DNA of 64,000 bases from an uncultured Rhodoplanes sp. (GTDB taxonomy: Bacteria; Pseudomonadota; Alphaproteobacteria; Rhizobiales; Xanthobacteraceae), in NCBI GenBank assembly GCA_936924235.1, contig CAKZHN010000459.1, positions 1 through 64,000 on the forward strand, given 5' to 3'. Shown here piece by piece: positions 26,593 through 35,289 of the stretch. Positions within the stretch are counted from its first letter, which is position 1. Each line of letters opens with the position of its first letter. The notes beneath the pieces were generated by a model that saw nothing but the letters and a program-made list of their open reading frames with translations, did not search any database and had not been told where the DNA came from. Made by a program: the position numbers and the translations under genes.

Positions 26593-26760
26593 ATGAACGA
26601 CGAGTGGGACGAACTTCAAAAGGCTGTTTCGGAATCGATCACTGCCAGTAAGAACACTCCTCTGCTTCCGCCGGAGTTGGAGCAATACCGGCAAACCTAC
26701 CTGACGATCTTGGATCAGTTCAGAAAGGACGTGCGGGCCATAGAGGATGTTGCGTGCTAG
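26593..26760 (+). CDS. 55-aa acidic helical protein of the duplicated cassette (copy 2)
   Basis: Second copy of the 55-aa gene. The only coding difference is in the penultimate codon (GCG CGC to GCG TGC), which changes the last residue from Arg to Cys. Confidence 0.5.
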   Translation: MNDEWDELQKAVSESITASKNTPLLPPELEQYRQTYLTILDQFRKDVRAIEDVAC

Positions 26761-26784
26761 ACGCTATCCCTACGGCAACGTCAT

Positions 26785-27256
26785 TCGGCGACTAGCAGCA
26801 TCACGTTGTAGTCGTCTTCCGGCTCCTTGGTCCGCACGCGTGGAAATTCTGAGCGCTGCAGAACGAGCGGGCCTTTCGGCGGCCGGATGCCTTGGAACGC
26901 GCGAAAAAGCTGCGCCGCCACTCGTCAGGAAGTGGCCTGGAAATTCGGGGCCACGCGCTTGCGAGCCGGTCTCGTAGCCATGGACACCTCAACAGTGTCC
27001 CCGATCGAGCCTGCCGATCCCGAAAGCAGTGCAGCAAGGCTGGGCCGCTGTTCAATCCTGCGCCACCGCAGGATCACTCTTACCGCGCAAATGAGAAGTT
27101 GGAATTCCGGCGGCCCAAACTAGATGGCGCGCAAAAAAAAGCCCTACCGCGCGCCGCACCATCGCGATGATGTCTCTCGCCGTGTTTGTCGGTGTCCGCT
27201 CGTAAAGCAAGTGGCACACCCCACATACAAGGCTCGCAACAGAGATCGGATATCGA
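26785..27256. other. Region without supported gene
   Basis: About 470 bases after repeat copy 2. A 46-codon minus frame with a GTG start near 26935 (ending KEPEDDYNVMLLVAE) looks partly protein-like but lacks a ribosome binding site. Otherwise nothing is recognised. Confidence 0.35.
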
Positions 27257-27478
27257 ATGTCACTAGCGGCAATCCTGCGCCATCGCGCATATCAGTGTGA
27301 GGCGTTGGCCTTCGAAGCGAAGGATCAACCGACGCGTCGGCACTTTGAACGTTTGGCTGAAGGGTGGACATCCGTGAGCTGCACGCAAAGCTGGCTGGAT
27401 GGAGAAGCTGAGATGTTGGGAAAAGCCATCGATCATCGGCAACAAGCAACGGCTCATAAGTCGGCAAAATGCCTCTGA
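27257..27478 (+). CDS. Small hypothetical protein
   Basis: 73 aa beginning MSLAAILRHRAYQCEALAFEA, then DQPTRRHFERLAEGW. This resembles a family of short helical proteins of Bradyrhizobium with the pattern RA..CE.LA..A.DP..R..F..LA..W. AGAGATCGGA upstream is a loose ribosome binding site. Function unknown. Confidence 0.45.
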   Translation: MSLAAILRHRAYQCEALAFEAKDQPTRRHFERLAEGWTSVSCTQSWLDGEAEMLGKAIDHRQQATAHKSAKCL

Positions 27479-28009
27479 GTGATGATATCGGGCGCCAAGT
27501 GTGTCGGTTTTGCTTTGTACGGTGCATGTCTTAAGACCCACGCAAATAAACGCGGGCCCGCATCTGGCGCTTCGCGCGTGGTCCACCATTTGTTCTGGAG
27601 AGCGGCGGCGGATCGTCAGCCCCCGACAGCCCCCCTCCGTCGCTTTGGGCCTGGTCGTGCGTATCTCGACCAGGCTCATCAGTTTCCACGCAGTCTTTAT
27701 CCTCGCAAACCTGCACTCATTGCTCGCGGCCGGCGATGCCGGATCTGGACGCTCGAGCCTGCGCGCCCGCCATGGTGCCGCCTTTGCATTTGCAGCTTGA
27801 ACGAGCCATGGAAGCCGAAGAATCAGCATTGCGGCACGTCAATTGACGACGCGAGATGCGACACCGGCATTCTTTCCGCAATGATGAAGCGGAAGCTGGG
27901 TGTCTTGAGCCCAGAGCCTCTTCTGGCTTCGTGACATTGACCGGAACTTAAACCTCCGGGTCGTGTTTGCTCTACACATTCCCAACCCGTTCCAGAAAGC
28001 ACACACGCC
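27479..28009. other. Intergenic region with promoter of the DUF3618 operon
   Basis: About 530 bases with no supported gene. The EcfG-like promoter at 27943-27967 lies near its right end. Confidence 0.45.
27943..27967 (+). promoter_or_regulatory. EcfG-like promoter GGAAC-N17-GTT
   Basis: GGAAC at 27943-27947 and GTT at 27965-27967. The downstream start codon of the DUF3618 operon is 43 bases away, a natural leader length. The consensus is that of the alphaproteobacterial general-stress sigma factor. Confidence 0.6.
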
Positions 28010-29089
28010 ATGGACGCCATCCGTGAACCGTCGGTCGATGACCTGCGGCGAGAGTCCGAGCGCGGACGCGCGCAACTCGCGAATACGGTCGAGAACCTGC
28101 GCGACAAAGTCAGCGACACCGCTTCAGAAATCAAAACCCTGGTCTCTCCCGCACACATCAAGGAAGAAATCAGGACCTATGTGCGCGAAGAGCGCGAGAG
28201 GCTTTCCGATACGATTCAAAGGCAGGTGCGTGAGAATCCGCTCCAGGCCGCCGCGATCGGTGCAGCGATCGCTTATCCGGCCTGGGGTCTGCTTCGCGCC
28301 ATCCCGATGCCCCTGATGCTGATCGGCGCGGGGCTTTTTCTGACCAGTTCGCGCGGCAAGCGCGCCATGAGCGACGCCAAGGACCAGGCGGCTGAAGCGT
28401 ACCGGCAGGGGGCCGATATGGCGTCGGAAGCGATCACGAGCGTGCAAGACACTGTTGCTGGGCGCAGCCAAGGCATCAATCAGGCCGTTGGCGCAGCCGG
28501 TGCCGCTGTATCAGACACAGCCCACCATGCCTTCGACACCGTCTCCTCACGTGCCCAGACCGTGAAGCAGCAGGTTGGCGCCGCCGTCGATCAGACCGCG
28601 GCCGCTGCCGAAAGTGCGGTTGCTTCCGTCAAGAGTGCGGCGTCGACCGCGAAAACCCGGGCAGGCGAACTGCAAACCAATGCCGGCAATGCCGTGATGG
28701 GGTTCATCGAGCAGAATCCCATTCTGGTCGCCGGGCTCGGCGCAGCTGTCGGCGCCGTGCTCGCAGCCTCGATCCCGTCATCGGACGCTGAAAATCGGCT
28801 CTTTGGGCCGCCGCGCCAGGCGCTCAAGGACAAGGCGAATGCGTTGGTCGCTGACGGCGTCGAGAAGGCCAAGGACGCCGCCGCGAGCGTGGCAGGAGAC
28901 ATCGCCGAGGCCGCTGCCCGTGAAGGCATGGATAGCGACGGCCTGAAGCGTGCGGTCGAGGGAGCCGTGGCGGGCGCGAAATCGGTCGCCAGCCGTGGTC
29001 TTTCAACGGCCCTGGACGGCATCGCTCCGAAGCCAACCAGCGACAACCCTCAACAATCACGTGACAGCAACCCGCAACATTCCCATTGA
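28010..29089 (+). CDS. DUF3618 membrane-anchored protein
   Basis: 359 aa. The N-terminal 45 residues match DUF3618 (LRRESERGRAQLANTVENLRDKV). A hydrophobic hairpin follows near residues 78-113 (NPLQAAAIGAAIAYPAWGLLRAIPMPLMLIGAGLFL). A long alanine-rich helical part leads to another hydrophobic span (NPILVAGLGAAVGAVLAASIP) near residue 240. The composition resembles late-embryogenesis-like or coiled-coil envelope proteins. It is the first of four genes that overlap or nearly touch, and an EcfG-like promoter lies upstream. An envelope stress role is inferred. Confidence 0.8.
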   Translation: MDAIREPSVDDLRRESERGRAQLANTVENLRDKVSDTASEIKTLVSPAHIKEEIRTYVREERERLSDTIQRQVRENPLQAAAIGAAIAYPAWGLLRAIPMPLMLIGAGLFLTSSRGKRAMSDAKDQAAEAYRQGADMASEAITSVQDTVAGRSQGINQAVGAAGAAVSDTAHHAFDTVSSRAQTVKQQVGAAVDQTAAAAESAVASVKSAASTAKTRAGELQTNAGNAVMGFIEQNPILVAGLGAAVGAVLAASIPSSDAENRLFGPPRQALKDKANALVADGVEKAKDAAASVAGDIAEAAAREGMDSDGLKRAVEGAVAGAKSVASRGLSTALDGIAPKPTSDNPQQSRDSNPQHSH

Positions 29090-29103
29090 GTCAGGACACC
29101 ACC

Positions 29104-29658
29104 ATGAACGAAGGTCTCAGCAACACGCAGCGTCCGAACGGCCAGCCAGCCGCGCCGGATTTTTCGCAACAAGCCAAAGGCGTTAAGGACGACTTGAAGG
29201 CCAAGGCGGGCCAGATCACCGACAGCGTCACGCAGGCCGCCAGGGAGCGTGTTTCGGACGTGAGCGCGGCCGCCTCGCAGATGGCGGGCGATGCCCGCGA
29301 TCAGGTCGAGGCCGCGGCCACTCATCAGAAATCGCGGGGCGCCGATTATATCGGCGCAATCGCAGGCGCCATGAACCGGTCCGCCAACGAGTTTGAAAGC
29401 GAAGTGCCGCAGGCCGCGCACTATATCCGGCAGGCCTCTGAACAGATCAGCGGTTTCGCCGACACCGTGCGCCAGCGTGACGTGCGGGAACTCCTGGGCG
29501 ACGTGCAGGACTTCGCGCGCCGGCAGCCGACGCTGTTCTTCGGAGGAGCCGTCATTCTGGGCTTCGCCGCGCTGCGCTTCCTCAAGAGCGCGACGCCTGC
29601 CGAAACCGCGTCAGACCGCCCGAACTCGTTTGAGCCGCGGCGCGAACCGCAACAGTGA
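29104..29658 (+). CDS. Single-span helical membrane protein of the stress operon
   Basis: 184 aa from the ATG at 29104 with AGGAC 8 bases upstream. It is mostly charged helix (VKDDLKAKAGQITDSVTQAARERVSDVSA…), with one membrane span near residues 145-163 (PTLFFGGAVILGFAALRFL). It resembles the helical part of the previous protein. No enzymatic motif is seen. It is the second gene of the operon. Confidence 0.75.
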   Translation: MNEGLSNTQRPNGQPAAPDFSQQAKGVKDDLKAKAGQITDSVTQAARERVSDVSAAASQMAGDARDQVEAAATHQKSRGADYIGAIAGAMNRSANEFESEVPQAAHYIRQASEQISGFADTVRQRDVRELLGDVQDFARRQPTLFFGGAVILGFAALRFLKSATPAETASDRPNSFEPRREPQQ

Positions 29659-29665
29659 GTGCCAC

Positions 29666-30061
29666 ATGACCCTGTCCAATGATGTCCGTGAAATTCCGCG
29701 TCTCTTCGGAGACGCGGTCGATCAGCTCGGCAAGCTGGTCCGCAACGAGGCGCAGCTCGCACAAGCCGAGCTGAGTCAGAAGGTTACGCAAGCCGGTATC
29801 GGAGCCGCTTATATCGCGGGCGCGGCCATGCTGGCTGTGCCGGTGCTGGTTCTCGCGCTCATCGCTCTGGCCCTCTTGCTCGGGCAACACGGGGTCAACC
29901 CCGCCCTGGCGCATCTCATCGCCGCAGTGGTCGGTCTCGTGGTCAGCATCATTCTGGCCATGGTGGGAAAGAGCTATCTCACGCCGGGCAACCTGATGCC
30001 GAGGGTGACGATTCGCCAGGTCGAGAAAGACGCCGCCACCGTGAAGGAGATGGCCCGATGA
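29666..30061 (+). CDS. Phage-holin-superfamily (DUF1469) membrane protein
   Basis: 131 aa from the ATG at 29666. The N-terminal helix (LFGDAVDQLGKLVRNEAQLAQAELSQKV) is followed by two membrane spans (AGAAMLAVPVLVLALIALALLL and LAHLIAAVVGLVVSIILAM). That is the DUF1469 (holin superfamily III type) layout, which in bacteria is chromosomal and not lytic by itself. Its stop overlaps the next start (ATGATG), so translation is coupled. It usually accompanies DUF3618 genes. Confidence 0.82.
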   Translation: MTLSNDVREIPRLFGDAVDQLGKLVRNEAQLAQAELSQKVTQAGIGAAYIAGAAMLAVPVLVLALIALALLLGQHGVNPALAHLIAAVVGLVVSIILAMVGKSYLTPGNLMPRVTIRQVEKDAATVKEMAR

Positions 30062-30801
30062 TGATCGATGACAAGAAAGGCGCTGTGAGCCTGATGGATC
30101 GCGTCAATGACGCCGTGCGGGAAAACCCGGTTGCGGCGGGCTTGATCGGGGTCGGATTGTTCATGACGTTTTTTGGCACGGCCAGGATTCCCGCTCTCGC
30201 AGCCAAGTTGCCTGGCGGGATCAAGAGCGCCGCTGGTGCCGTTGCCGACACGGTCGCCTCCGGTGGCCGTTCGGTTTCGGAAGGGTTCGGCGCAGTCGGT
30301 GAGGCCGCGGCCAGTACAGCCACTCGGTTGGCCGGCAGCGCGTCTGCGGTGGCGACCGAGGCTCTCAGTGGCGACAAGCTTGCAGAGCAGGGCAGTTGGG
30401 CCGGCGAAGCGATCACCCGCGGCGCGGAACAGCTTCGCGGCAACGCCGCCATGGCAGCTCGAAGCGGCATTGACGCCGGCATCATGCTGCAAGGCAAGCT
30501 CTCCGAGACGCTCACCCAGTACCCGCTGTTGATTGGCGCGGTCGGGCTTGCCATCGGCGCAGGCTTCGCGTCTGCACTGCCTGGAACGGACACCGAGCGG
30601 GAGCTGGTCGGCGAGCAAGCATCGGCGTTGCGTGACGAGGTTCAGGATCGAGCGAACCGGGTCATCAGCGACGTCAAGGACGCAGCCTTGTCGCAGGGAT
30701 TGACAGCGTCCGCAGCCAAGGACGCTTTGCAAGCGGTTGGCAGCAAGGCCAGGAGCGTCGCGGGCTCTGCCCGGGATTCGGTCAGCAATCGCCTTTCATA
30801 G
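30058..30801 (+). CDS. Two-span alanine-rich membrane protein of the stress operon
   Basis: 247 aa with membrane spans near residues 24-41 (NPVAAGLIGVGLFMTFFG) and 160-181 (YPLLIGAVGLAIGAGFASALPG). Long helical linkers rich in Ala, Gly and Ser lie between them. It echoes the architecture of the first operon gene, so the two are probably ancient paralogues. It is the last gene before a strong bidirectional hairpin. Confidence 0.75.
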   Translation: MMIDDKKGAVSLMDRVNDAVRENPVAAGLIGVGLFMTFFGTARIPALAAKLPGGIKSAAGAVADTVASGGRSVSEGFGAVGEAAASTATRLAGSASAVATEALSGDKLAEQGSWAGEAITRGAEQLRGNAAMAARSGIDAGIMLQGKLSETLTQYPLLIGAVGLAIGAGFASALPGTDTERELVGEQASALRDEVQDRANRVISDVKDAALSQGLTASAAKDALQAVGSKARSVAGSARDSVSNRLS

Positions 30802-30817
30802 CTTTTGATACCTCAGC

Positions 30818-30854
30818 CTCAAGCCCGGATGCACGCTGTGCATCCGGGCTTGAG
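30818..30854. terminator. Strong hairpin between convergent genes
   Basis: A perfect 17-bp stem (CTCAAGCCCGGATGCAC and its complement) with a GCT loop. It lies between the stress operon and the convergent esterase gene and can terminate both. There is no long T-run. Confidence 0.75.
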
Positions 30855-30900
30855 CATTTGGCGATCGGTTATGTTCGGAAGCGCAGCATCCGGAACGATG

Positions 30901-32160
30901 CTACTTCTTCATCAGGCCTGCGGCCTGGAGAGCACCGGTAATCACCGCACCGATATCGACCGGATACGCACGGGTTGGTGGAGCTCTGTGTTGCGAGCCC
31001 GCGACATTGGGCGGCGAGGGCGCAACGATGGGCCGGGCCGCACGCTGGGGAAGGATCGCTTCGCGGATCTGCGAAAAGACCGGCGCGCGTGCGGGCTGTG
31101 AGGCGGTTCGTGCCGCTTCTGCGGTCAGGCCGAAAAATCCCGCAATATGAAACGATGAAGAAATTCCGGCCTCGAGCAGGAACGGCCCGGCATTGCCGCA
31201 TTCGGAATCGGCGTCACCCGTCGCGAGCGGCGTTCCATGCGCCATGTTGGCGATGGTGTACGATTCGATCACTGCGTCTCCGGCGCCGTTGCGCCAGACC
31301 TGCTTGCGATGCCCCTCGACCTCGTCTTGTTCTGTCGGGCGAACGGGCAGCCCGTGAAGCGAGGTCCATTGCTTGACGATCTCCCGGGCGTTTGCCGGAA
31401 CCACCGTCTTGTCGGCGCTGCCATGCCAGACGGAGACGCGAGGCCAAGGGCCGCTGTGTTGCGGCGCCGCCGCGCGCACCAGATCGCCCCATTGCTTTGC
31501 AGGGTGCGACGGGGACTGAAACATGCTCTGCAAGGCCTGTTGCATGTTGCCGGCGGCCCCGTAGGGCAGCCCTGCGACGATGGCGCCGGCCGCAAAGACC
31601 TCCGGATAGCAGGCCAGCATGGCGGACGTCATGGCGCCGCCCGCAGACAGGCCGGTGACGAACACGCGCCGGGCGTCGATGCCTTTCTCGCGAATCATCG
31701 CTTCGATCATTTGATGGATCGAGGCGACTTCGCCCTGTCCTCGCCGGGTGTCCTCGGGCAGGAACCAGTTGAAGCAACCGTTCGGATTGTTGGAGCGCTG
31801 CTGCTCAGGCAGTAGCAGCGCAAAGCCGTACCGATCCGCCAGCGTGGACCAGCCGGCGCCGTGGTCGTAGCCCGCCGCGGTCTGGCCGCAGCCGTGCAGC
31901 ACGACGACAAGGGGCATAGGCGGCGCAGGAGAATCCGCGATCGGGGTCGGCAGATAATAGTGCAGGCGCAGGTTGCCGGGATTGGAACCGAAGCTTTCGA
32001 TCTCTTGGAGTCGATCCGGACCTTTCGCCATGTTCGGAAAGTGCATGCTGGGAAGGGGCGTGTTCGGCAGGTGTGCGAGAAAATCGAGCGATGGCACCCC
32101 CGAATTTTGAAGGGCGTTCATGGATTTTCGAAAATTGAGCACCGATTGAAGTCCTTTCAT
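30901..32160 (-). CDS. PHB-depolymerase-family esterase
   Basis: 419 aa from the ATG at 32160; the open frame continues upstream without homology. The alpha/beta hydrolase signatures are VVLHGCGQTAAGYDHGAGW (oxyanion region) and the nucleophile box GLSAGGAM with Ser172. C-terminal elements RVSVWHGSADKTV and MAHGTPL supply the Asp/His region. The family includes extracellular and intracellular polyester depolymerases and feruloyl-type esterases. No signal peptide is seen, so it may be intracellular. It could act on polyhydroxybutyrate, but the substrate is not proven. Confidence 0.85.
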   Translation of the reverse strand: MKGLQSVLNFRKSMNALQNSGVPSLDFLAHLPNTPLPSMHFPNMAKGPDRLQEIESFGSNPGNLRLHYYLPTPIADSPAPPMPLVVVLHGCGQTAAGYDHGAGWSTLADRYGFALLLPEQQRSNNPNGCFNWFLPEDTRRGQGEVASIHQMIEAMIREKGIDARRVFVTGLSAGGAMTSAMLACYPEVFAAGAIVAGLPYGAAGNMQQALQSMFQSPSHPAKQWGDLVRAAAPQHSGPWPRVSVWHGSADKTVVPANAREIVKQWTSLHGLPVRPTEQDEVEGHRKQVWRNGAGDAVIESYTIANMAHGTPLATGDADSECGNAGPFLLEAGISSSFHIAGFFGLTAEAARTASQPARAPVFSQIREAILPQRAARPIVAPSPPNVAGSQHRAPPTRAYPVDIGAVITGALQAAGLMKK

Positions 32161-32258
32161 TGCGTCCGGTACTTGCCGACATGGGCACGAATGCTGCAGT
32201 GCACAATAGGAAAGGCGAAAGAATGCCGTGAAGCGTGGTTCCCACGCAGGACATCGAT

Positions 32259-34205
32259 CTACGCTGTCAATGGAACCGCAACGCGGCGTTCCCTGTCTTC
32301 GCTGGAAGGCGTCGCGCGCGCCCGATCCAGGCAGAGCTTGACCACGCTCCGCAGTGTCCCGGCGCCGGCATCGGCTTTGACCATGGCGGCGAGCGCCGCC
32401 GGGTCGGTGTCGGCGAGCCAGCAGCCCAGGATGATCGGGGTATCGGGCAGCTTCCGCCGCAGCCGCCGGATGGCAAAGCGGATCTGCGCAGGGCTTTTGG
32501 AATCCAGAAACGACACGCAGGCCAACGCCACGCCCTTGGTGTCCAGCCGGAAAATACTGGCGTTGGACAGCGCGTCCGCGCCTTCGACCCGCGCGTTGAG
32601 GCCGTGCTTCGACAACAACTGGGCCAGCATGGTCGCCGCAGCCTTGTCGAGCTCGGATCGGCCGGCGACGCATAGCACCGGCGCTTCGCCTTGCCATTCC
32701 GGTGCGAGCTGGTCTTTGGACAATGCCTGCAGATCGGACGAGCCGGCCTCGTCGGCGGCATCGACCGCTGCGGCTGCTTCGGTGTCCTCAACGGGCTCTT
32801 TCAACGGCTTGCGCTCTACATCATCATCATCGAGCTCGGAGGTGAGCTCGATGACCGAAGCCTCGATCCTTTGCAGGAGGGATGCATCGAGTGCGTCACG
32901 GTCGACGTCGTTCTGGGCGAGCTTGAGGCCCTTCAAGGCCACCTCGTCGTAATAGGCCGATAGCGGCCGCTGCTTGAGGAATTCCTCTGCCTTGTCGAGC
33001 GCCTCGGCAGGATCGTCCGCGAGCATGCGTTGATAGAAGATCTCCGGCGGCGACAAGGCCGGCCGATTGCCGAACATCACGTCTAGGAACTTGAGGCTCT
33101 CGACGTGGCGGCCGAGAACAACGAGACAGATCGTCAGTGGCGTCGCCAGCACCAGGCCGATCGGGCCCCAGAGCGTGGTCCAGAACGTCGCCGAGATCAC
33201 GACCGCCAGCGGCGACAAGCCCGAGCTGCGCCCGTAGAGCATCGGCTCGAGGAACTGTCCGGCAAGCGGCTCCAGCACAAAGAATACAGCGACCGTCCAC
33301 AGCAGCAACGACCAGCCCGGATCGACCGCCACGGCCAGCGCGAGCGGGAAGACCGCGGAGATGAACGAGCCGACATAGGGAACGAAGCGCAGGATACCGG
33401 CGAGAATCCCCCAGAGCGCCGCGCTTGGAATTCCGATGAACCACAAGGCCAGTCCGATCGTGATGCCGAAGCCGGAGTTCAACGCGAGCTGCGACAGGAA
33501 TAGCCGGCTGAGGCGCCGGGCCGCGTCGTCGAGTGCGGCGGTGGTCTTCTGCAGGTCGTGAGACCCCGCAAGCTTGATCAGCCGGTTCCGCAGGTCCTCG
33601 CGCTGCATCAGCGTGAAAATCACGAAAATGATCACGATGCCCGTTGTCATCAGCGGGTGCAGCAGCGGCGAGATCAGCGAGGCGATGCTTTCAAGCGCGG
33701 TCGGCGGCGGCTGCCGGACCTCGACCGGAATGGGCTTGGCGGCCGGCGCCGGCACGATGGCCGAGGACGGCGGGGCATCCTTGGGCTTGTTCAGCTCCTT
33801 GCCGAGATCCTTGAGAACATCGGCGGCCCGATCGAGCGTGTCGTGGGTCGCGGCGGTCCCGCGAATGGATTGGATCTTGGACCGCATGTTGGCTTCGTAA
33901 CCGGGTAGCGCGCTCGCCAACTGGGTGATCTGGCTGGCAATGACTCCGCCGACGGCAAAAATAACCAGAAACGCCAGCAGCGCGACGCTGATCACCGAAG
34001 CGGCCCGAGGAATGTGCCAATCCTGAAGTCGCCGCGTGAGCGGGGCCAGGACGAAGCTCAGCAGGATGGCGAGCGCGATAGGGACGAAAACGTCGCGGCC
34101 GAAGTACAGCGTGGCCACGATCAGGGCGGCAAGGACGGTCGCGGCGACGCCTTTCACGAGCTTGAAGGCCTGGTCCTGTGCCCTCGCGAGCCCAATCGTG
34201 TCCAT
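32259..34205 (-). CDS. AI-2E family permease with C-terminal Rossmann-like domain
   Basis: 648 aa. Residues 1 to about 400 match the AI-2E/PerM permease family with about eight spans (FVPIALAILLSFVLAPLTRRL, GILAGILRFVPYVGSFISAV, PLAVVISATFWTTLWGPIGLVLATPLT). A charged linker follows. The last 120 residues form an alpha/beta domain (APVLCVAGRSELDKAAATMLAQLL…GLNARV…PDTPIILGCWL) that resembles B12-binding-like or receiver-type Rossmann folds. It lacks the DxHxxG cobalamin motif. The fused domain may sense or regulate. Members of this permease family export varied small molecules or act as Na+/H+ antiporters. Confidence 0.85.
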   Translation of the reverse strand: MDTIGLARAQDQAFKLVKGVAATVLAALIVATLYFGRDVFVPIALAILLSFVLAPLTRRLQDWHIPRAASVISVALLAFLVIFAVGGVIASQITQLASALPGYEANMRSKIQSIRGTAATHDTLDRAADVLKDLGKELNKPKDAPPSSAIVPAPAAKPIPVEVRQPPPTALESIASLISPLLHPLMTTGIVIIFVIFTLMQREDLRNRLIKLAGSHDLQKTTAALDDAARRLSRLFLSQLALNSGFGITIGLALWFIGIPSAALWGILAGILRFVPYVGSFISAVFPLALAVAVDPGWSLLLWTVAVFFVLEPLAGQFLEPMLYGRSSGLSPLAVVISATFWTTLWGPIGLVLATPLTICLVVLGRHVESLKFLDVMFGNRPALSPPEIFYQRMLADDPAEALDKAEEFLKQRPLSAYYDEVALKGLKLAQNDVDRDALDASLLQRIEASVIELTSELDDDDVERKPLKEPVEDTEAAAAVDAADEAGSSDLQALSKDQLAPEWQGEAPVLCVAGRSELDKAAATMLAQLLSKHGLNARVEGADALSNASIFRLDTKGVALACVSFLDSKSPAQIRFAIRRLRRKLPDTPIILGCWLADTDPAALAAMVKADAGAGTLRSVVKLCLDRARATPSSEDRERRVAVPLTA

Positions 34206-34305
34206 GGGGAGCCGTCTCTAGGTGCTGTCATGGGTAACTGCAAAGCCTTTGGAGGGTTGCTGGGCCATCAAAAGAGCCTGCACCCTGGAATCGCGCGGAG
34301 TACAG

Positions 34306-34707
34306 CTACTTGGCTTTCGATATAAATTTCTCATGCTCGCGGTGGAGCTCTTCGTCCGAGGCGTCTTCGATTGTTGCGAGCTTATTGTCGGCACCTTTCA
34401 TCGCAATGATGAGCTCGGAAAGTTTGACCTGAAGCGCAAGCGTGTCCCGGTTTTGGGTATTCTGAATAAGAAAGACCATAAGGAACGTGACGATGGTTGT
34501 TCCGGTGTTGATCACCAGCTGCCAGGTGTCGCTATAGTGAAAAAGGGGACCCGTGATCCCCCAAACAAGAACGACTGCGAAGGCCAGCAGGAAGGCGGTC
34601 GGTTTGCCCGTCCAGGCGGCGGTTGCGTTCGCCATTCGAGCAAACCAGCTCGACGCACGACTATGGGCTCCAGTGCCGTGGGAACCAATCGGGAGGGCTG
34701 CGCGCAT
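34306..34707 (-). CDS. Low-affinity iron permease-family protein
   Basis: 133 aa with two membrane spans (GKPTAFLLAFAVVLVWGITGPLF and QLVINTGTTIVTFLMVFLIQNTQNRD). The motif FLIQNTQNRDTLALQ, with an acidic C-terminal helix, is diagnostic of the small bacterial members of this family. The name derives from yeast Fet4-like proteins; iron transport by the bacterial members is not established. The neighbour is a ferritin-like protein, which fits iron handling. Confidence 0.82.
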   Translation of the reverse strand: MRAALPIGSHGTGAHSRASSWFARMANATAAWTGKPTAFLLAFAVVLVWGITGPLFHYSDTWQLVINTGTTIVTFLMVFLIQNTQNRDTLALQVKLSELIIAMKGADNKLATIEDASDEELHREHEKFISKAK

Positions 34708-34727
34708 AATCCTGGCTTTCTATAAGA

Positions 34728-34763
34728 GAAGGCGCCACTCCATCGATCTGAAGCGGCGCCTTC
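34728..34763. terminator. Hairpin between co-directional genes
   Basis: GAAGGCGCC and GGCGCCTTC separated by 18 bases. It lies just downstream of the ferritin-like gene on the minus strand and probably ends that transcript. Confidence 0.5.
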
Positions 34764-34779
34764 GTTCGGGGGACGAGAA

Positions 34780-35289
34780 TCACTCGGCCGCTTCGGCCTG
34801 CGCTTCCTGATTGACGATGCTTTTAGCCAGCTCGGTCAAGGCGGCATCGGTTGCTTCTTCTTCGTCGAGCGTCGCCTGCAGGAGCCCGACCGACTGGGTA
34901 TGTCCGAGCTCTTCTGCCCAGGTTCGGAGCGTCCCGTATCGCGACATCTCGTAGTGTTCGACCGCCTGCGCCGCAGCAAGCAGCCCAGCATCCAACGCGG
35001 GAGAGTCTTTGTATTCGTCCATGATCTCCTTGCCTTCATCGAGGATGCCCATGATGGCATCGCAGGTCTTGCCTTGCGGCTTTTCATCGATCTCGGCGAA
35101 AACCTGCTCTAGGCGTTCGATCTGGCCTTCGGTTTCTCCGTGGTGCTTCTCGAAGGCCGCTTTCAAATCTTCACTCGTCGCAGCCTTCGCCATTTTTGGC
35201 AGCGCTGCGAGGATTTTCTTCTCGGCGAAATACACGTCTTTTAACGTGTCGTGAAAAAGATCGCCCAACCTCTTGGGTTCTTTTGCCAT
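34780..35289 (-). CDS. YciF/DUF892 ferritin-like protein
   Basis: 169 aa, all helical. Family motifs are LKDVYFAEKKILAALPKMAKAA, then FEKHHGETEGQIERLEQVF, and HYEMSRYGTLRTWAEELG. Conserved Glu/His residues form a di-iron site as in YciE/YciF proteins. These are stress-induced cytoplasmic proteins with possible ferroxidase-type function. Upstream on the minus strand GGAAC-N17-CTT is one mismatch from an EcfG promoter. Confidence 0.9.
   Translation of the reverse strand: MAKEPKRLGDLFHDTLKDVYFAEKKILAALPKMAKAATSEDLKAAFEKHHGETEGQIERLEQVFAEIDEKPQGKTCDAIMGILDEGKEIMDEYKDSPALDAGLLAAAQAVEHYEMSRYGTLRTWAEELGHTQSVGLLQATLDEEEATDAALTELAKSIVNQEAQAEAAE

Larger units (their letters stand above)
26192..26784. 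repeat. 593-bp direct repeat, copy 2
   Basis: The second copy of the repeat at 22895-23487. Mismatches seen are GCGTGCTAG against GCGCGCTAG and ATCCCTACGG against ATCCGTACGG. Because copy 2 continues into the rest of a DUF3606 gene on its left, it is probably the parental locus. Confidence 0.92.

Noticed and set aside
26797..26934. 46-codon minus frame with GTG start ending KEPEDDYNVMLLVAE
   Set aside because: No ribosome binding site; the end looks coding but evidence is insufficient.
34740..34800. Possible attachment site or tRNA end near the hairpin
   Set aside because: No tRNA, integrase or direct-repeat flank is visible; a terminator explains the hairpin.
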